Part shown: piece after piece, positions 22,745 to 33,771 of the stretch
Numbering within the stretch: position 1 is the stretch's first letter
Layout: the number at the start of each line of letters is the position of its first letter
NCBI RefSeq assembly: GCF_027579695.1
Contig: NC_083577.1
Span: 94,010,539 to 94,074,538, forward strand
Direction: 5' to 3'
DNA: 64,000 nt
Source: Neoarius graeffei
Lineage: Eukaryota > Chordata > Actinopteri > Siluriformes > Ariidae
Translations under genes and position numbers: made by a program
Notes under the pieces: model-generated
The model's input: only the letters and a program-made list of their open reading frames with translations
Told to the model about the DNA's origin: nothing
Database searches by the model: none

Positions 22745-23070
22745 AGTGGTTAGCACAGTCGCCTCACAGCAAGAAGGTTCCAGCTTCGAACCCAGTGGCC
22801 GGCGAGGGCCTTTCTGGGTGGAGTTTGCATGTTCTCCCCGTGTCTGCTCCGGTTTCCCCCACAGTCCAAAGACATAAAGGTAGGGTGACGTGAGGCGGCC
22901 TTGGGCTGAGGTGCCCTTGAGCAAGGTACCGAACCCCTGACTGCTCCCCGGGCGCTGTAGTGCGGCTGCCCACTGCTCTGAGTGTGTGTTCACTGCTTCA
23001 GATGGGTTAAATGCAGAGGATGAATTTCACTGTGCTTGAAGTGTACATGTGACAAAGGTTTCTTCTTCTT
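22745..23070 (+). mobile_element. tRNA-derived SINE (tail type II)
   Basis: Forward copy, slightly truncated at the head (starts at TGGTTAGCACAGTCGCC). It carries the B box GCTTCGAACCC and the type II tail ending AAGTGTACATGTGACAAA. It too is inserted in transposon copy A: copy B reads straight across this point (CATTTTATCAGTG). Confidence 0.82.
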
Positions 23071-23463
23071 TATCAGTGAAAATGCATGCATGTACATGTT
23101 GCACAAGTTATCACACCTGTTTTAATGAGAGTCAACCCACAATCAATGAAGTCAAACCAGTCTTAGTTGAGCAAGTCGGTAACGGTATTGCTTACTTTCA
23201 CCATAAATTTTTATTTATAATGATTTTGGTCTATAGCTGTCAAAGGCCTCGGCTTTAAAACCGGTTCCCGCTGCGATGTCACACACTCAGGGCTGGCTGG
23301 CTCAGCGGGGCAGTGCCAATCACAACTTTGCAGTCGATTTTCACTCTCAAATATTATCTTTTTTTTATTCCCATTTATGCAGCATACAAGAGTCAAGGAT
23401 GGAGATACTATCCACTCAGAAATTTATTTTAAAATAAAGGTTCTGTGTATCTGCTTTAAGTAA

Positions 23464-23807
23464 AAATTTGACTGTACAACTTTCACTTATATCAGAGTAA
23501 CATTTGACCAGTTGGATCTGTACTTTGACTTAAGTAATGAAGTTGGGTACTTTATCCACCTCTGCTTTAAAAATACTTGATATTTTTGAGGTTTTGTTTG
23601 AGTAGTTTTTCTTTCATACTCGGTTGGTTCAGCAACACGCTCCAACATTTTGTTTTTCTCTACTCACGGTATACAAGCTGATATCCTAGTAGTAGAGTAG
23701 CCAATCATTGCTCATATCCAGTGAATGTGGATAGAATAAATATATTTCATGTCTAATATCCTGAGTGGTGCCTTGATGGCTCCGCCCCTTTTCCTTCCTC
23801 CGTGTAG
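23464..23807. other. No gene recognised
   Basis: No repeat or exon is recognised. The last 30 bases are a pyrimidine-rich tract leading to a possible splice acceptor at 23806-23807. Confidence 0.4.
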
Positions 23808-23878
23808 AACAGGCTGAGAGGATGAAAAGCATTAATGGGAAACTTCGAGAGCGACAAAAACAGAGTGAGAACTACTAA
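23808..23878 (+). CDS. Possible last coding exon of an unrecognised gene
   Basis: A strong acceptor (TTTTCCTTCCTCCGTGTAG) precedes two bases completing a codon and then 22 codons, QAERMKSINGKLRERQKQSE followed by NY, before TAA at 23876-23878. The composition is that of a charged helical C-terminus. I do not recognise the protein. Upstream exons would lie left of 21.3 kb or outside the window; none is identified. If real, the gene runs on the plus strand and converges on ing1. It may be chance: 22 codons is short. Confidence 0.35.
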
Positions 23879-23892
23879 CATACGTGATCTCA

Positions 23893-23929
<37 letters not shown>

Positions 23930-25358
23930 GACAGGGTGAAGTTGAAAATTTGTATTTCTATGAAAATAGAAAAAGGTGCAATCCAGGATGTGTATAATTC
24001 TGGTTTTATTGTAACTGTGGCACTGAATATGATGTAAACTGAAATACAAAAACGCAATGATATGAAATGCTGATATTGTGTACATAAAGAGATTTGAGAG
24101 TCATGCAGACCTGAATACAACTAGATGCAAATAGAGAAACTTTACAGAACTCCTCCAGGTTCCTGTGTGTGTTTATTTGGAATAAGAATTTCTACATTTC
24201 TCTTTAGTGAGGGAAAATAAACCAGAACCCGTGATAATGAAGACCGAACACAGCTGTTAAATGCCGGGGATAAACACTGAAAACATCGAACGCAAACTCA
24301 TTACAGTCTGATACGAACAGAATTAGAATTAAAAAACAAACACACAGGACATCTCAAGCATTGACCCAGTACTTATTTAATTTCTGTACCAACGTCTATA
24401 TTCTTCAAACAAAAACAAACAAACAAACAAACAAACAAACAAACAAACAAACGAAGTGCTGATTAAAACACTGCTTGGAAATAAACCATAAAAATAACAT
24501 CTAAATAACTTTTCAAACTGTTCACCAAAACAAATTCACAGCAGTGTTTTTATTTAGAAGATGTCCTACGTTCACGCTAGCAAGTGATAAGTTACTTTTG
24601 GGTGTGGCCTGTCCAACGTTTTCTTAGTTCCGATGAGAAACAGTAGTAGCTGCGCTAAACGGTACACATTTTCAAAAGTTAACTCATTAAATCCAAACAC
24701 ACTTGAACCTTCTCGTTCTCAGCTTTGTACTCACTTCCTTCTTAGATTAGACGAACAAAGCAAACTAACTGCCAGCTACCAATGACCTCTGCTACATCCT
24801 TCAAGCTCGATTTTTCTTTTCTACACATTTAATGAGAGCTCATATATAACGCCACAAAACCATGGTGATGTTTTTCTTTCCGATTGTTGTGCATCAAACT
24901 GTAGACGGATCGTAAGCCGAAACTGAGGAATTGCTGCTCTAAACGAGCCGCCGGATTGGACCGAGGAATCATTCGAGCCAAGTGGGTGGATTTGTTACTT
25001 CTTTAGAAGGTCATACCAAACGTGCAGAGACTGAAGAAAATCAGAATCCGAAAGCTGTTGGTGAAATCCACAACGTTTTATTCGCAAAAACTTTAAACTG
25101 CAACAGCTGGCTGTAGATTTTCATTATAAAATTCAGTAAACAGGTTTTATGGAGGTTTTTTTTTTTATTTTATTTGAAGGGAAACGTAGGAATTTCTGCC
25201 CATAATAATCTCTCTCACACACAGTTGTATTGAACAGAGATACAGAACAAAAATTATACTAATAAAGCTGGTGTTTTCCTTTAATGCTGCTGCTTAATCA
25301 TGTGAAATGAAGTGAAGTCCACATTTATTAACTTTCAGAGGAAAGGCACTAGGTGTGT

Positions 25359-25404
<46 letters not shown>
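23879..25404. other. Intergenic / ing1 3' UTR; microsatellites
   Basis: A (CA)n tract lies at 23900-23926, (AAAC)n at about 24411-24452 and (GA)n at about 25364-25404, the last directly after the ing1 stop. Possible minus-strand AATAAA signals for ing1 appear at 25329-25324 and 25082-25077. No coding exon is seen. Confidence 0.55.
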
Positions 25405-25406
<2 letters not shown>

Positions 25407-28285
25407 ACCTACTATAAGCCCTTTCCTTTTTTGCCCTCTCGAGGGTTTTGTCCATTGTCTTCTCGTTGTCCCCTCTGCATTTCGGACAGTACCACTTTCC
25501 CTTGGGCTTGTGGTGCAGGTCGACGCAGGAGAAGTGGAACCACTCGATGGGGCACTTGTCGTTGTCACAGCAGATCATCTCTCCATACGAAACCTGCTCA
25601 CACAGGCAGTACGTGGGTTCGTTCGGGTCGATGGGGAGGTCTGTCGGAGACGCTTCTCTCTCCTGCTTCGCTTTGGACCTCTTTTTCTTTTTCGTCGACG
25701 ATGTCGACGACGTCCTGGCCTTCTTCTCTTTTGGGGTGATGACGCTCACAGTGTCGTTGCTGTGCTCCAAACCACAATTGGAGTTGTCCCGATTTTCAGA
25801 GCCACTCTTTTGTCTCCGCGAACGCTTCCCGCTCACCTTATCCCCCGACCCTGGTATTTCCTCCCGCTTTCTGTCTGTCCCCGTTTTGCCCAGAGACATA
25901 AGCGGCGTAGACAGTGGTGTCAGGTTTACAGTCGTCACAGCAGGGGAAGCGGCGCTCCCAACGGACACGGTGCTCTCTGGGGAACTCTGACAAGCCTGGA
26001 AAAGCTCCACCTGCCACTCGAACTGACGAGTGCGGTTCTCCACCAGCTCCACCATCTGTCCCGCGATCTGGATCTTTTCATCTCCCAACTCTTGAGTACG
26101 GATCAGAGAGCGCTGAACGTGCTGGAGGAGACGCCGTCGCTGGAAAGGATCCGTTTCCTGCTTGTGCTTCTCATAAACGTCATTCAGCTCCTTCAGGATC
26201 TCTGAAAATGGACCAGTTAGGACAAATTAAGCTCCTGAAGACAAATGTGGGACAAACCTAGCTCATCAAACTACCAAACAAACAGTGAATGTCTTCTCAG
26301 TTGCATGAAGATTGTTGTAATTTTACAATGTGTAACAATCTACTGTTTTATCACTCTTGCGTTATGAAAAAACTCCTTTTTCATTTTCCAGTGAAATGTT
26401 ATGTCCAGTGTCTCAGCAGTGGAGACATTTGGACAAAAGCTGTACTCAGACACCCAGCATGCACTGCAGCCATGACACAGAGACTCAGCTCGCGAGTGAT
26501 CTATCTCCGAAAGGAGTGTGATGGTGTTGACACTGGGATTAGCATCAAAGTTTTGATCTTCTGGAGAAGAGTTTACAGACGAGGTGCTGAGAGATGGACA
26601 GAATAAAGACTAAAGCACCGCCGCAGTGCTCTTGTTCAGTAGAGATGATGTGAAGGGGGAATCCCAGTACAGCGCTATCAGCACTGTGGGTAATACAGGA
26701 CACCATCAAGCTACATGAAAATAGATGAATGAATCTTGGACGCCACTAAAGATCACGTTCAAATCCACCGTCTGAGAACGATAAGCTTATTTTTGGTTCA
26801 TGGTTTTGGAAATATAAACTAGACAGACATATCAAAAATGTTTTGTAGAAGTTGTCTGAACTGTAAATGTTTACATAAACACAATTAACTCTTACTTTTT
26901 CCCCTCCATGTCATTATTCTCACATCTTTACATCTGAGACCGTCACCACATCCAGATTTACTCCTCACAACCTTTACTCTGAGCTTTTATTTCCCGCTCA
27001 TTAATAATTCATAATATTCCCTGATTTACATGTTTAAAGATGAATAACTGATTAATATTTCTGTCCCACTTCTTTCTCTTTCTGTCATGTTTTTAAACTC
27101 GTGTGTGAACAAATTATATTCTAACTAACTAAAAAAAAGAATCTCTTAACTTTACAAAACAGTTCGTTAACTTAATCCACTTTTCCAGCGTATTAACCAA
27201 AACCCAGCCATCATAACGCGCCGAACACCAGAATAGGGTTTGGTTTGTTTTTTATCTTTGTGTTTATTACTCATCCCCTTCGGACACAAGGAAACACGCT
27301 ATGGAACTTCACCACTGTACACATCTCCGGAGGGATTAAATATAATACTTCTAACGTTAAAAAAAAGTGCTAATTTCACCGAACCCTAGCTAGCTGCTAG
27401 CATAAACACCTAGCTGTTTAGCATGGCTAGATACACTTATAAACGTAAGCTTTCTATTGCTAAAGCTAATAGGCGTTAGCTCGCTAATTTAGCATTCTTA
27501 TCTTATTAATAACGGAAAAAGAATATTCTCGAGCTGGGCGTGGCAACCTGAACTTGTTGCCAGGGTAACGAATCACCGCGTAGACAAGTTAGCTAGCTGG
27601 ATAAAGAATGTTAGCTTGGTTGATTAGCTTAGCCTAGATAATTTTACGAAATAAAATATATTTTAGCTGGAAAACTGAACATATTTCCAAAATAACGTCG
27701 CATTAAAAAAAGAAAATTAAAACTAACTGATTAGCTACATAAAAAAAAAGATTTCTTTAGCTAGTACAGAAAGACTGATCCGTTAGCGCGCTAGTTATGG
27801 ACATGCTAACCAAGCTAACCAGGTTCCTGTGGAAAGCGTGATGTTTACTAGTGCAAATACGAATTATATAAATAAAACAATTTAATAATAGCGTAATTTG
27901 CTTAAATGAAGTTACCGCTTTTTCTGTAATTAGTATATAATGATAATAATAAGTTACAATCGAATGTATTCTGATTACAACAAAAACAGTTACATTAAAT
28001 GGTAAAAGGTTTATTTCCCCAACATACAGGAAGCTGTCTGAGCTGTTTGTTTATTTCAGGGTTTTGTTTATTTGTTTGGCGGAACCCTGAACACTTGATT
28101 GGGTCTGAGCGTAAAGAGGCCGTGTCCAGTGTAATAAACCCACCTTGATATTTTGCATCTATCTCCCTCATGAGAGAAACCCCTCTCTGCAGGTCCAGCG
28201 GTAAAGACTCGACCAGCTCCAGGTACTCCTCCGCATAGCTGCAGAGCACAGGCACCGAGTCCCCGTTAGCAGCAGGGTTTAACAT
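25405..28285 (-). CDS. ing1: ing1-like, inhibitor of growth protein (PHD finger)
   Basis: Two coding exons, 28144-28285 and 25405-26201, join in phase (CAAG|GTGGGT donor, TTTTCAG|AG acceptor) to give 312 codons plus TAG. ING proteins are subunits of Sin3/HDAC chromatin complexes that read H3K4me3. The N-terminal ING domain includes [20 protein letters not shown] and, across the junction, [20 protein letters not shown], then [21 protein letters not shown] Ser/Thr-rich linker, longer than in mammalian p33ING1 (279 aa), leads to the basic signal [13 protein letters not shown]. The C-terminal PHD finger follows ([20 protein letters not shown] ... WFHFSCVDL ... WYCPKCRG), and a basic tail ends KKERAYSR, which is ING1-like rather than ING2-like. 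Odd point: the family's EMIGCDN reads EMICCDN here. The 1.9-kb intron holds no recognised transposon. Confidence 0.93.
26202..28143 (-). other. ing1 intron
   Basis: This is the single intron between the two coding exons. It is AT-rich with many TTAGC/GCTAG motifs at 27360-27840. A block at about 26520-26720 resembles one at about 31030-31250 (shared GACTAAAGC...GCTGC), an unclassified dispersed repeat. No other exon is recognised. Confidence 0.7.
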
Positions 28286-28524
28286 GCTGATCTCTCTCTA
28301 CTTCCTGATTTCCTGCATTTACTCTGTCAGTCTGAGGGGAGTTCGAGGAGCTCCAGGGTTCTGATTAGTGTTGGACTGTAAGATCTTTCCCGTCCTGCCT
28401 CTGCTTTCACTGCGCTGCTGGAAGAATCGATCCATTACGGACCGAATCCTTTAAACGACTCTTTCGAGTGAGTCGAACTCGGGAGTCGATTCCCATTCAT
28501 AAAGGGTTTCATAAAACATTTACG
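28286..28524 (-). promoter_or_regulatory. ing1 5' UTR and probable promoter
   Basis: This is the sequence directly upstream of the ing1 start codon. No TATA box is evident. The start at 28285 is the first in-frame ATG that gives the family N-terminus (M-L-N-P). The SINE at 28525 limits the proximal promoter to about 240 bp. Confidence 0.4.
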
Positions 28525-28897
28525 TCTCATCTCATTATCTGTAGCCGCTTTATCCTGTTCTACAGGGTCGCAGGCGAGCTGGATCCTATCCCAGCTGACT
28601 ACGGGCGAAAGGCGGGGTTCACCCTGGACAAGTCGCCAGGTCATCACAGGGCTGACACATAGACACAGACAACCATTCACACTCACATTCACACCTACGC
28701 TCGATTTAGAGTCACCAGTTAACCTAACCTGCATGTCTTTGGACTGTGGGGGAAACCGGAGCACCCGGAGGAAACCCACGCGGACACGGGGAGAACATGC
28801 AAACTCCACACAGGAAGGCCCTCGCCGGCCCCGGGGCTCGAACCCAGGACCTTCTTGCTGTGAGGCGACAGAGCTAACCACTACACCACCATGCCAC
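28525..28897 (-). mobile_element. tRNA-derived SINE (tail type I)
   Basis: Reverse copy starting TCTCATCTCATTATCTGTAG and ending at CCACCATGCCACC. It sits about 240 bp upstream of the ing1 start codon. A clear target duplication is not visible. Confidence 0.85.
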
Positions 28898-29460
28898 CCC
28901 TGTTCAGAGCATTTCAACCAAAAATATATTGGTTCGGAATCTGAAAAGTTGTTTCCCAGCTAGAACCAAAATATAGCTGGTTTTTCCAGCATGGACTGTG
29001 ACATCATCAGTGGGTGTGTCATTAATTTGGAGAGGAAGCAGATTGCAACAATGGAAAAAGATACTTCATTAAAAAATGGACTGAAAACAAATAAAGCAAT
29101 AACAGAACAAAGGCTTGCAGGTAATCAGTGTGAATCATCATCTTTCTACTACTGTTTACTTCCCTTGTGAATTGTGCCACACCCTCCATTCATGACGCAT
29201 CCTTGATTACAACGGTTCTGCTCAAAACTGGTGAAAATGTGGGCTGGTTCGGTAGCTGGCACCAAGGTTCAAAGAATCCATATTTGCCAACTCTTCAGAA
29301 TGAAAAGCAGTAGATCAGACTGTATGACATTGAAAAAACAGTGTAAAATGGTGCATTGCCCTGCATTCTGAGTAACATATTTGAAGAAAATTGATAGAGA
29401 AATTGGATCGACATACTTCACAAAATGCTTCTCACCTTGCCTTGATGCTTTGATGCTGGA
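28898..29460. other. No gene seen
   Basis: No exon or element boundary is recognised. Confidence 0.45.
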
Positions 29461-30780
29461 TGATCAATAACTTGTTCCCTGATGGCCAAAAAGGGGTATG
29501 AGTTCCAGTGGAAGGAAGTTGTAATACTTCAGTATATAAAGACATTCTGTACAATTGTGTGCAACAGTTTGGAGAAGAATCACAGATGGGTGTGATGGTA
29601 CATATGTTTTGGCCATAAAGTGTACCTCTGTGGGAAGAAGTGCTGAAGGTCCAGTGGCTTCCAGTCTTCCTTCATGGTTCAGGAGGTGGGGCGAGAAAGT
29701 GCTTGGCCCCCGTGATCACTGCTGGCAGTGATCTTGTGTTTAATTTGGGATTATGAGCAGAGATGCACCAGAGACATGCTGGATGAAGAATGGCAAATAC
29801 AAGCTAGAAACAGAAATCAGGATAACGATGTGTGTGAAATTAGAGTGATGGTTTAAAGTGATTTCTCACACTTTCCTGAAAACAACCTTCTCAGGCAGTA
29901 AATACTGTAAATGTTACAGATATAAAGGGAGCAACTTTGGTTTGGTATCCTGAAAGTGTTAAATAAATGGAAAATCGATTTAAAACTAGGGTGGCACGGT
30001 GGTGTAGTGGTTAGCGCTGTCGCCTCACAGCAAGAAGGTCCGGGTTTGAGCCCCGTGGCCGGCAAGGGCCTTTCTGTGTGGAGTTTGCATGTTCTCCCCG
30101 TGTCCGTGTGGGTTTCCTCCGGGTGCTCCGGTTTCCCCCACAGTCCAAAGACATGCAGGTTAGGTTAACTGGTGACTCTGAATTGACCGTAGGTGTGAAT
30201 GGTTGTGTGTCTGTGTGTCAGCCCTGTGTCTGTGTGTCAGCCCTGTGATGCCCTGGCGACTTGTCCAGGGTGAACCCCGCCTTTCGCCCGTAGTCAGCTG
30301 GGATAGGTTCCAGCTTGCCTGCGACCCTGTAGAAGGATAAAGCGGCTAGAGATAATGAGATGAGATGAGATGCTCTGAACAGTTCAAAATTTGGTGCATA
30401 GACAAGAACGGAATCCATTCCATGTTGGTGAAAAAGGGGTATTAGAGTCCAAACCTGTTCCAGCATGACAGTGCCCCTGTACACAAAGTGAGCTCCATGA
30501 AAACATGGTGTGTGAAGGTTGGAGTGAAGAACTCCAGTGTCCTGCACAGAGCCCTGACTGAACTCAACCCCACTGAACTGGAACACTGACTGTACTAATG
30601 CTCCTGTAGCTGAATGAACCCACATCCCCACAGCCACACCATAAATCTAGTGGAAACCCTTCCCAGAAGAGAAGAGTGGAGCTCAGTATAACAGTGAAGG
30701 GGAATAAATGAGATGTTCAATAAGCACATATGGTGTAATGATCAAGGGTTCACAAACTTTTGGCCATATAGTAGTATGTA
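29460..30780 (+). mobile_element. Decayed mariner/Tc1-type relic, split by a SINE
   Basis: Fragments match by eye a common teleost element whose ends read TATATGGCCAAAAGTTTGTG: AGTTTGGAGAAGAATCAC near 29565, CCTGTTCCAGCATGACAGTG near 30453, CAGAGCCCTGACTGAACTCA near 30547, and CACAAACTTTTGGCCATATAG at about 30751-30770. No frame is open. The SINE at 29989-30371 lies inside it. Confidence 0.6.
29989..30371 (+). mobile_element. tRNA-derived SINE (tail type I)
   Basis: Forward copy with head GGTGGCACGGTGGTGTAGTG, B box GGTTTGAGCCCC, and a tail ending in three to four GAGAT units. A small internal duplication (GTGTCTGTGTGTCAGCCCT) is present near 30215-30240. Confidence 0.88.
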
Positions 30781-32370
30781 CTGAATTTGAAGTCAATGCA
30801 TCAAGCTGTCGCTGAGATATTGCTTCACTTTCTGTTTGGTGACTTTGCTGGCAGAATGTTTTGTGTTGTTGTGGTTGGTCTCCTGATGCTGTGATCTAAA
30901 TTTTCATGATGACTGAATAAGATTTGTAGGTGTGAAAAAAGATTAAAAAGTGGCAGAAAATCTAATGTAGTGGAGATTAACATTTTAACATTAATAATTT
31001 CTGTAATAAAAAGCTTGTAAAGAATGTACGATATTGAGAGCATGATGGTGTTGATGGTGGTATTAAAATGAAAGTTTTGGAAACTGATATGTTCAGGCAG
31101 ACAGTACAGATGAGGAGGTGAGAGAGCTGGACTGATTAAAGACTAAAGCGCTGCTGCATCGCACACGTTTAGTGGACATGAAGCGAGGGTTTAATCCCAC
31201 TGCACCGCTATGAGCAGGTAGTGAACGGCACTGCGGGTATTAACCAAAGTGAAAATACACCAGCATGTCACTGAAATGAGTTTAGGGTGGAGGTCCAGTT
31301 ATGTACTCTTGATTATTTTTAAAGGTACATGATGTTTTCATTTTCAAGTGAAAGACTGATATTAATTGTCCCATTGATGGTTCCACCCCAGTGAAAGGGA
31401 AGAAGTACAGATTAGTCCCCATTTCTGAGAATGTATTTGTTTTCTACATGTACTTGAGTTCTACCATCAAAACTCTGTATTTTTACGGAATAATCTAATA
31501 AATGTTACCGTTGTCTTTTAGAGAACTGACTTTATTGTCACATGACCTCAGTGGAAAGCTAAAGCCTGGAGTAAGGAACCAGGCCACACAGAGCAGAGCT
31601 TTGTACTGCATTGGACAATAAGGTATGTTTCTGTCTCTACACACTCACACACTGATCTGAAGTCCATCTAAAGATTCATTCACCCTGATGGAGCCCTGTA
31701 CTGATCAGCCGAAGAGTTTTAACCTGTCTATCTCAGGGTTCTTGCACAAAAGTCTGTGTGACAGAAATATTCTTGGTGTTAAAATGTGAAATTTAAAGTC
31801 ACTGAAGTTGTCAGTGTGATGTCTGTAGACTTTCCATCTCCCGATAAAGCACAGGTTTAATGACCTTGAAAATTGAGCAAGAAATCTAAACATAGACAGT
31901 GTGAAAATTAATCTTCAAACAACCTGGAATTATTTTTAATAGGAAAGGACAAGACATGAGATTGTGTGATGATAAAAACAAACAAACAAACAAACAAACA
32001 AACAAACAAACAAACAAACCAGCATGCTGCTGGTAGTTCTTACATCAGTGCCTGTATTTACTGTAGTGTTTGTGTTAACCAGAAAACTGCTTGCTTTCCA
32101 GTGGCTTGTATAAGTTTTCACTCCCTTGCACATTTTGTAGTGTTACAACCTGGAAATGAAAAGTACTTAATTAATGTTTTATGTCATGAATTTACACAAA
32201 ATAATCTGTATTATTAAAGCGGAGGGCAGATCAAAAGTCAGGAACTGAGAGAGTAAAACTACATGTACTTAATTTTGTATTTAGCATTTACAGCATATGT
32301 TCTACAGGTTCACCATTACACTATGCATTTTCTCTACACCAGATTTTGCTATATGTATTTGGACAAAGTA
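30780..32370. other. No gene seen; microsatellite
   Basis: No exon is recognised. The stretch at about 31030-31250 is related to 26520-26720. An (AAAC)n tract occupies 31976-32019. Confidence 0.45.
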
Positions 32371-32612
32371 CTTAAAGCAGATACAAAGAACCTTTTATTT
32401 TTAAATACATTTCTGAGTGGATAGTATCTCCATCCTTGACTCTTGTATGCTGCATAAATAGGAATAAAAAATATATATTTTTGAGAGTTAAAATCGACTG
32501 CAAAGTTGTCATTCGAGCTGCCCCACTGAGCCAGCCAGCCCTGAGTGCGTGACATCACAGTGGGAACCGGTGCTATAGACCAAAGCCAGACTCAGCAGGC
32601 GAGAGCGGTGCA

Positions 32613-32837
32613 GTGGCCTCTTCGTTCGGATTTATTGGAGATTCTTCAGATTCCTCAGATAGTTATAGTCCTGAAATTGTAGTGTGTGTACATGCTACTG
32701 CTATACACGTAGAACCGTGTCAGTTTGAACCATCGGAAAGTGAATCCGATAGTAACACGTCGGCCACGGAGGCCTCCACCTTACGAAATAAAGCCAGAGA
32801 ACAAAGCAGTCTAGAGAACTGGATGGAATTGAACTGA
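32613..32837 (+). other. Convergent ORF within transposon copy B
   Basis: An open frame (no ATG, so probably part of an exon) reads GDSSDSSDSYSPEIVVCVHA, then VEPCQFEPSESESDSNTS and ENWMELN before a stop. It lies on the strand opposite to the THAP gene. The x-P-x-x-FEP motif followed by an acidic Ser/Asp run resembles the start of the P2X7-C-terminal-like proteins that occur in many copies in fish and travel with transposons. That link is a weak recollection, not a match I can test. Confidence 0.35.
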
Positions 32838-33349
32838 CAGTCTCATGTGACTCTCATTAAAACAGGATGGGTGTTATAACTTATGCAGCATACATGTACA
32901 TGCATGCATTTTCACTGATAAAATGTAAAAGGCTCATTAAATAATCAGATGAACTGAGACAATCACATTCTGAAGCAAATTAAATAATCTTATACCGCTT
33001 ACTTAAACACACAATACAAGTTACATGGATTAATCTAAAGGCAGGTAAACACATTTTTGTTGCTTTTGCTATGTAACCAAATGAGTCGGAGCTTACCCGT
33101 CTGTGTTCTCGCTTCTTGAAGGCCGAGCTTGTGGCCGATTGTTTTGAAACAATCTGACTTTCAGTTCTTTGTTCAGCTCTCCGTTCATTCGCTTCTTCCA
33201 TGTAAGGGCGAGATATTGCTGCTGAGATAAGCAAATCCAGTGGGGGGGAAAAAAAGCATATCCAGCAGAGAAAACTGACAACTGGTCCACTCATTCTCCA
33301 TTTTCTCCATACTGAGTACTTAGCTCCAGGAGAACTGGTGCAACTGAAC

Positions 33350-33633
33350 TTACTTTCCTTTTCTTGTAGTTTCTTTACCTTTAATTGTTGGTACTGCACC
33401 CTCTTTCAATACGGGCTTATAGCCAACACTTCTCAACAGGTCAGAGGTTTTGTACGAGTCTTCAGTAAAATGTGCAGAACAGAGGAGAGACCACTTCATA
33501 GGCGCCCAATCTGTGAATTTCTCGCAAAACACGTCCAAATCTTTGCAGATTGAACATTCTTGGGCCATGAATGCAACATAAATCCACCTTCTGTCGTGTT
33601 GCTGTACCGGCCAGCAACACATTTACATGGCAT
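33350..33633 (-). pseudogene. THAP ORF remnant of copy B
   Basis: This starts M-P-C-K-CVAGRYSNTTEGGF. The second zinc-binding Cys of copy A (AGRCSN) is Tyr here. A 4-base deletion relative to copy A, after about 35 codons, shifts the frame. The remainder (MKWSLLCSAHF, SVGYKPVLKEGAVP) is still readable in the other frame. It is therefore non-functional as a zinc finger. Confidence 0.7.
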
Positions 33634-33771
33634 GGCAATAATGCTCAAAATGGAGGATCGAAGTTGCAGTTAGCTCTGTGTTATAGTACAGCGGAAATGG
33701 CGATGAGACCGATAGACTTCCTGCTGTGACATCACAGATGTCAAAGTCATTCACTCAGACCGCTACCTATA

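Larger units (their letters stand above)
21326..23460 (+). mobile_element. THAP-bearing transposon, copy A
   Basis: The ends read CTTAAAGCATATATGCAGA at the left and, inwards from the right, CTTAAAGCAGATACACAGA. Both are flanked by TAA (21323-21325 and 23461-23463). Each arm runs about 180 bp to a shared block, GTAACGTCACAGCAGG on the left and a GATGTCACA block on the right. Two SINEs (21909-22256 and 22745-23070) are inserted in it. A second copy in opposite orientation lies at 32371-33771. The TAA flanks would suit the PIF/Harbinger TWA target, but the THAP gene and long degenerate arms leave the superfamily open. Confidence 0.65.
32371..33771 (-). mobile_element. THAP-bearing transposon, copy B (opposite orientation)
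   Basis: This matches copy A (21326-23460) over its terminal arm (CTTAAAGCAGATACAAAGAA at 32371), the GTGACATCACAG block near 32548, a charged exon-like block (about 33117-33340) with a GTAAGC donor, and the THAP exon (about 33480-33633). It lacks the two SINEs found in copy A. Its other arm is interrupted by Tc1 copy 2 at 33772, and beyond that insertion the similarity to copy A stops within about ten bases. Confidence 0.65.

Noticed and set aside
25448-26205. Plus-strand frames of 180-230 codons opposite ing1
   Set aside because: They are antisense shadows of ing1 exon 2, with no homology and the wrong strand for the splice sites.
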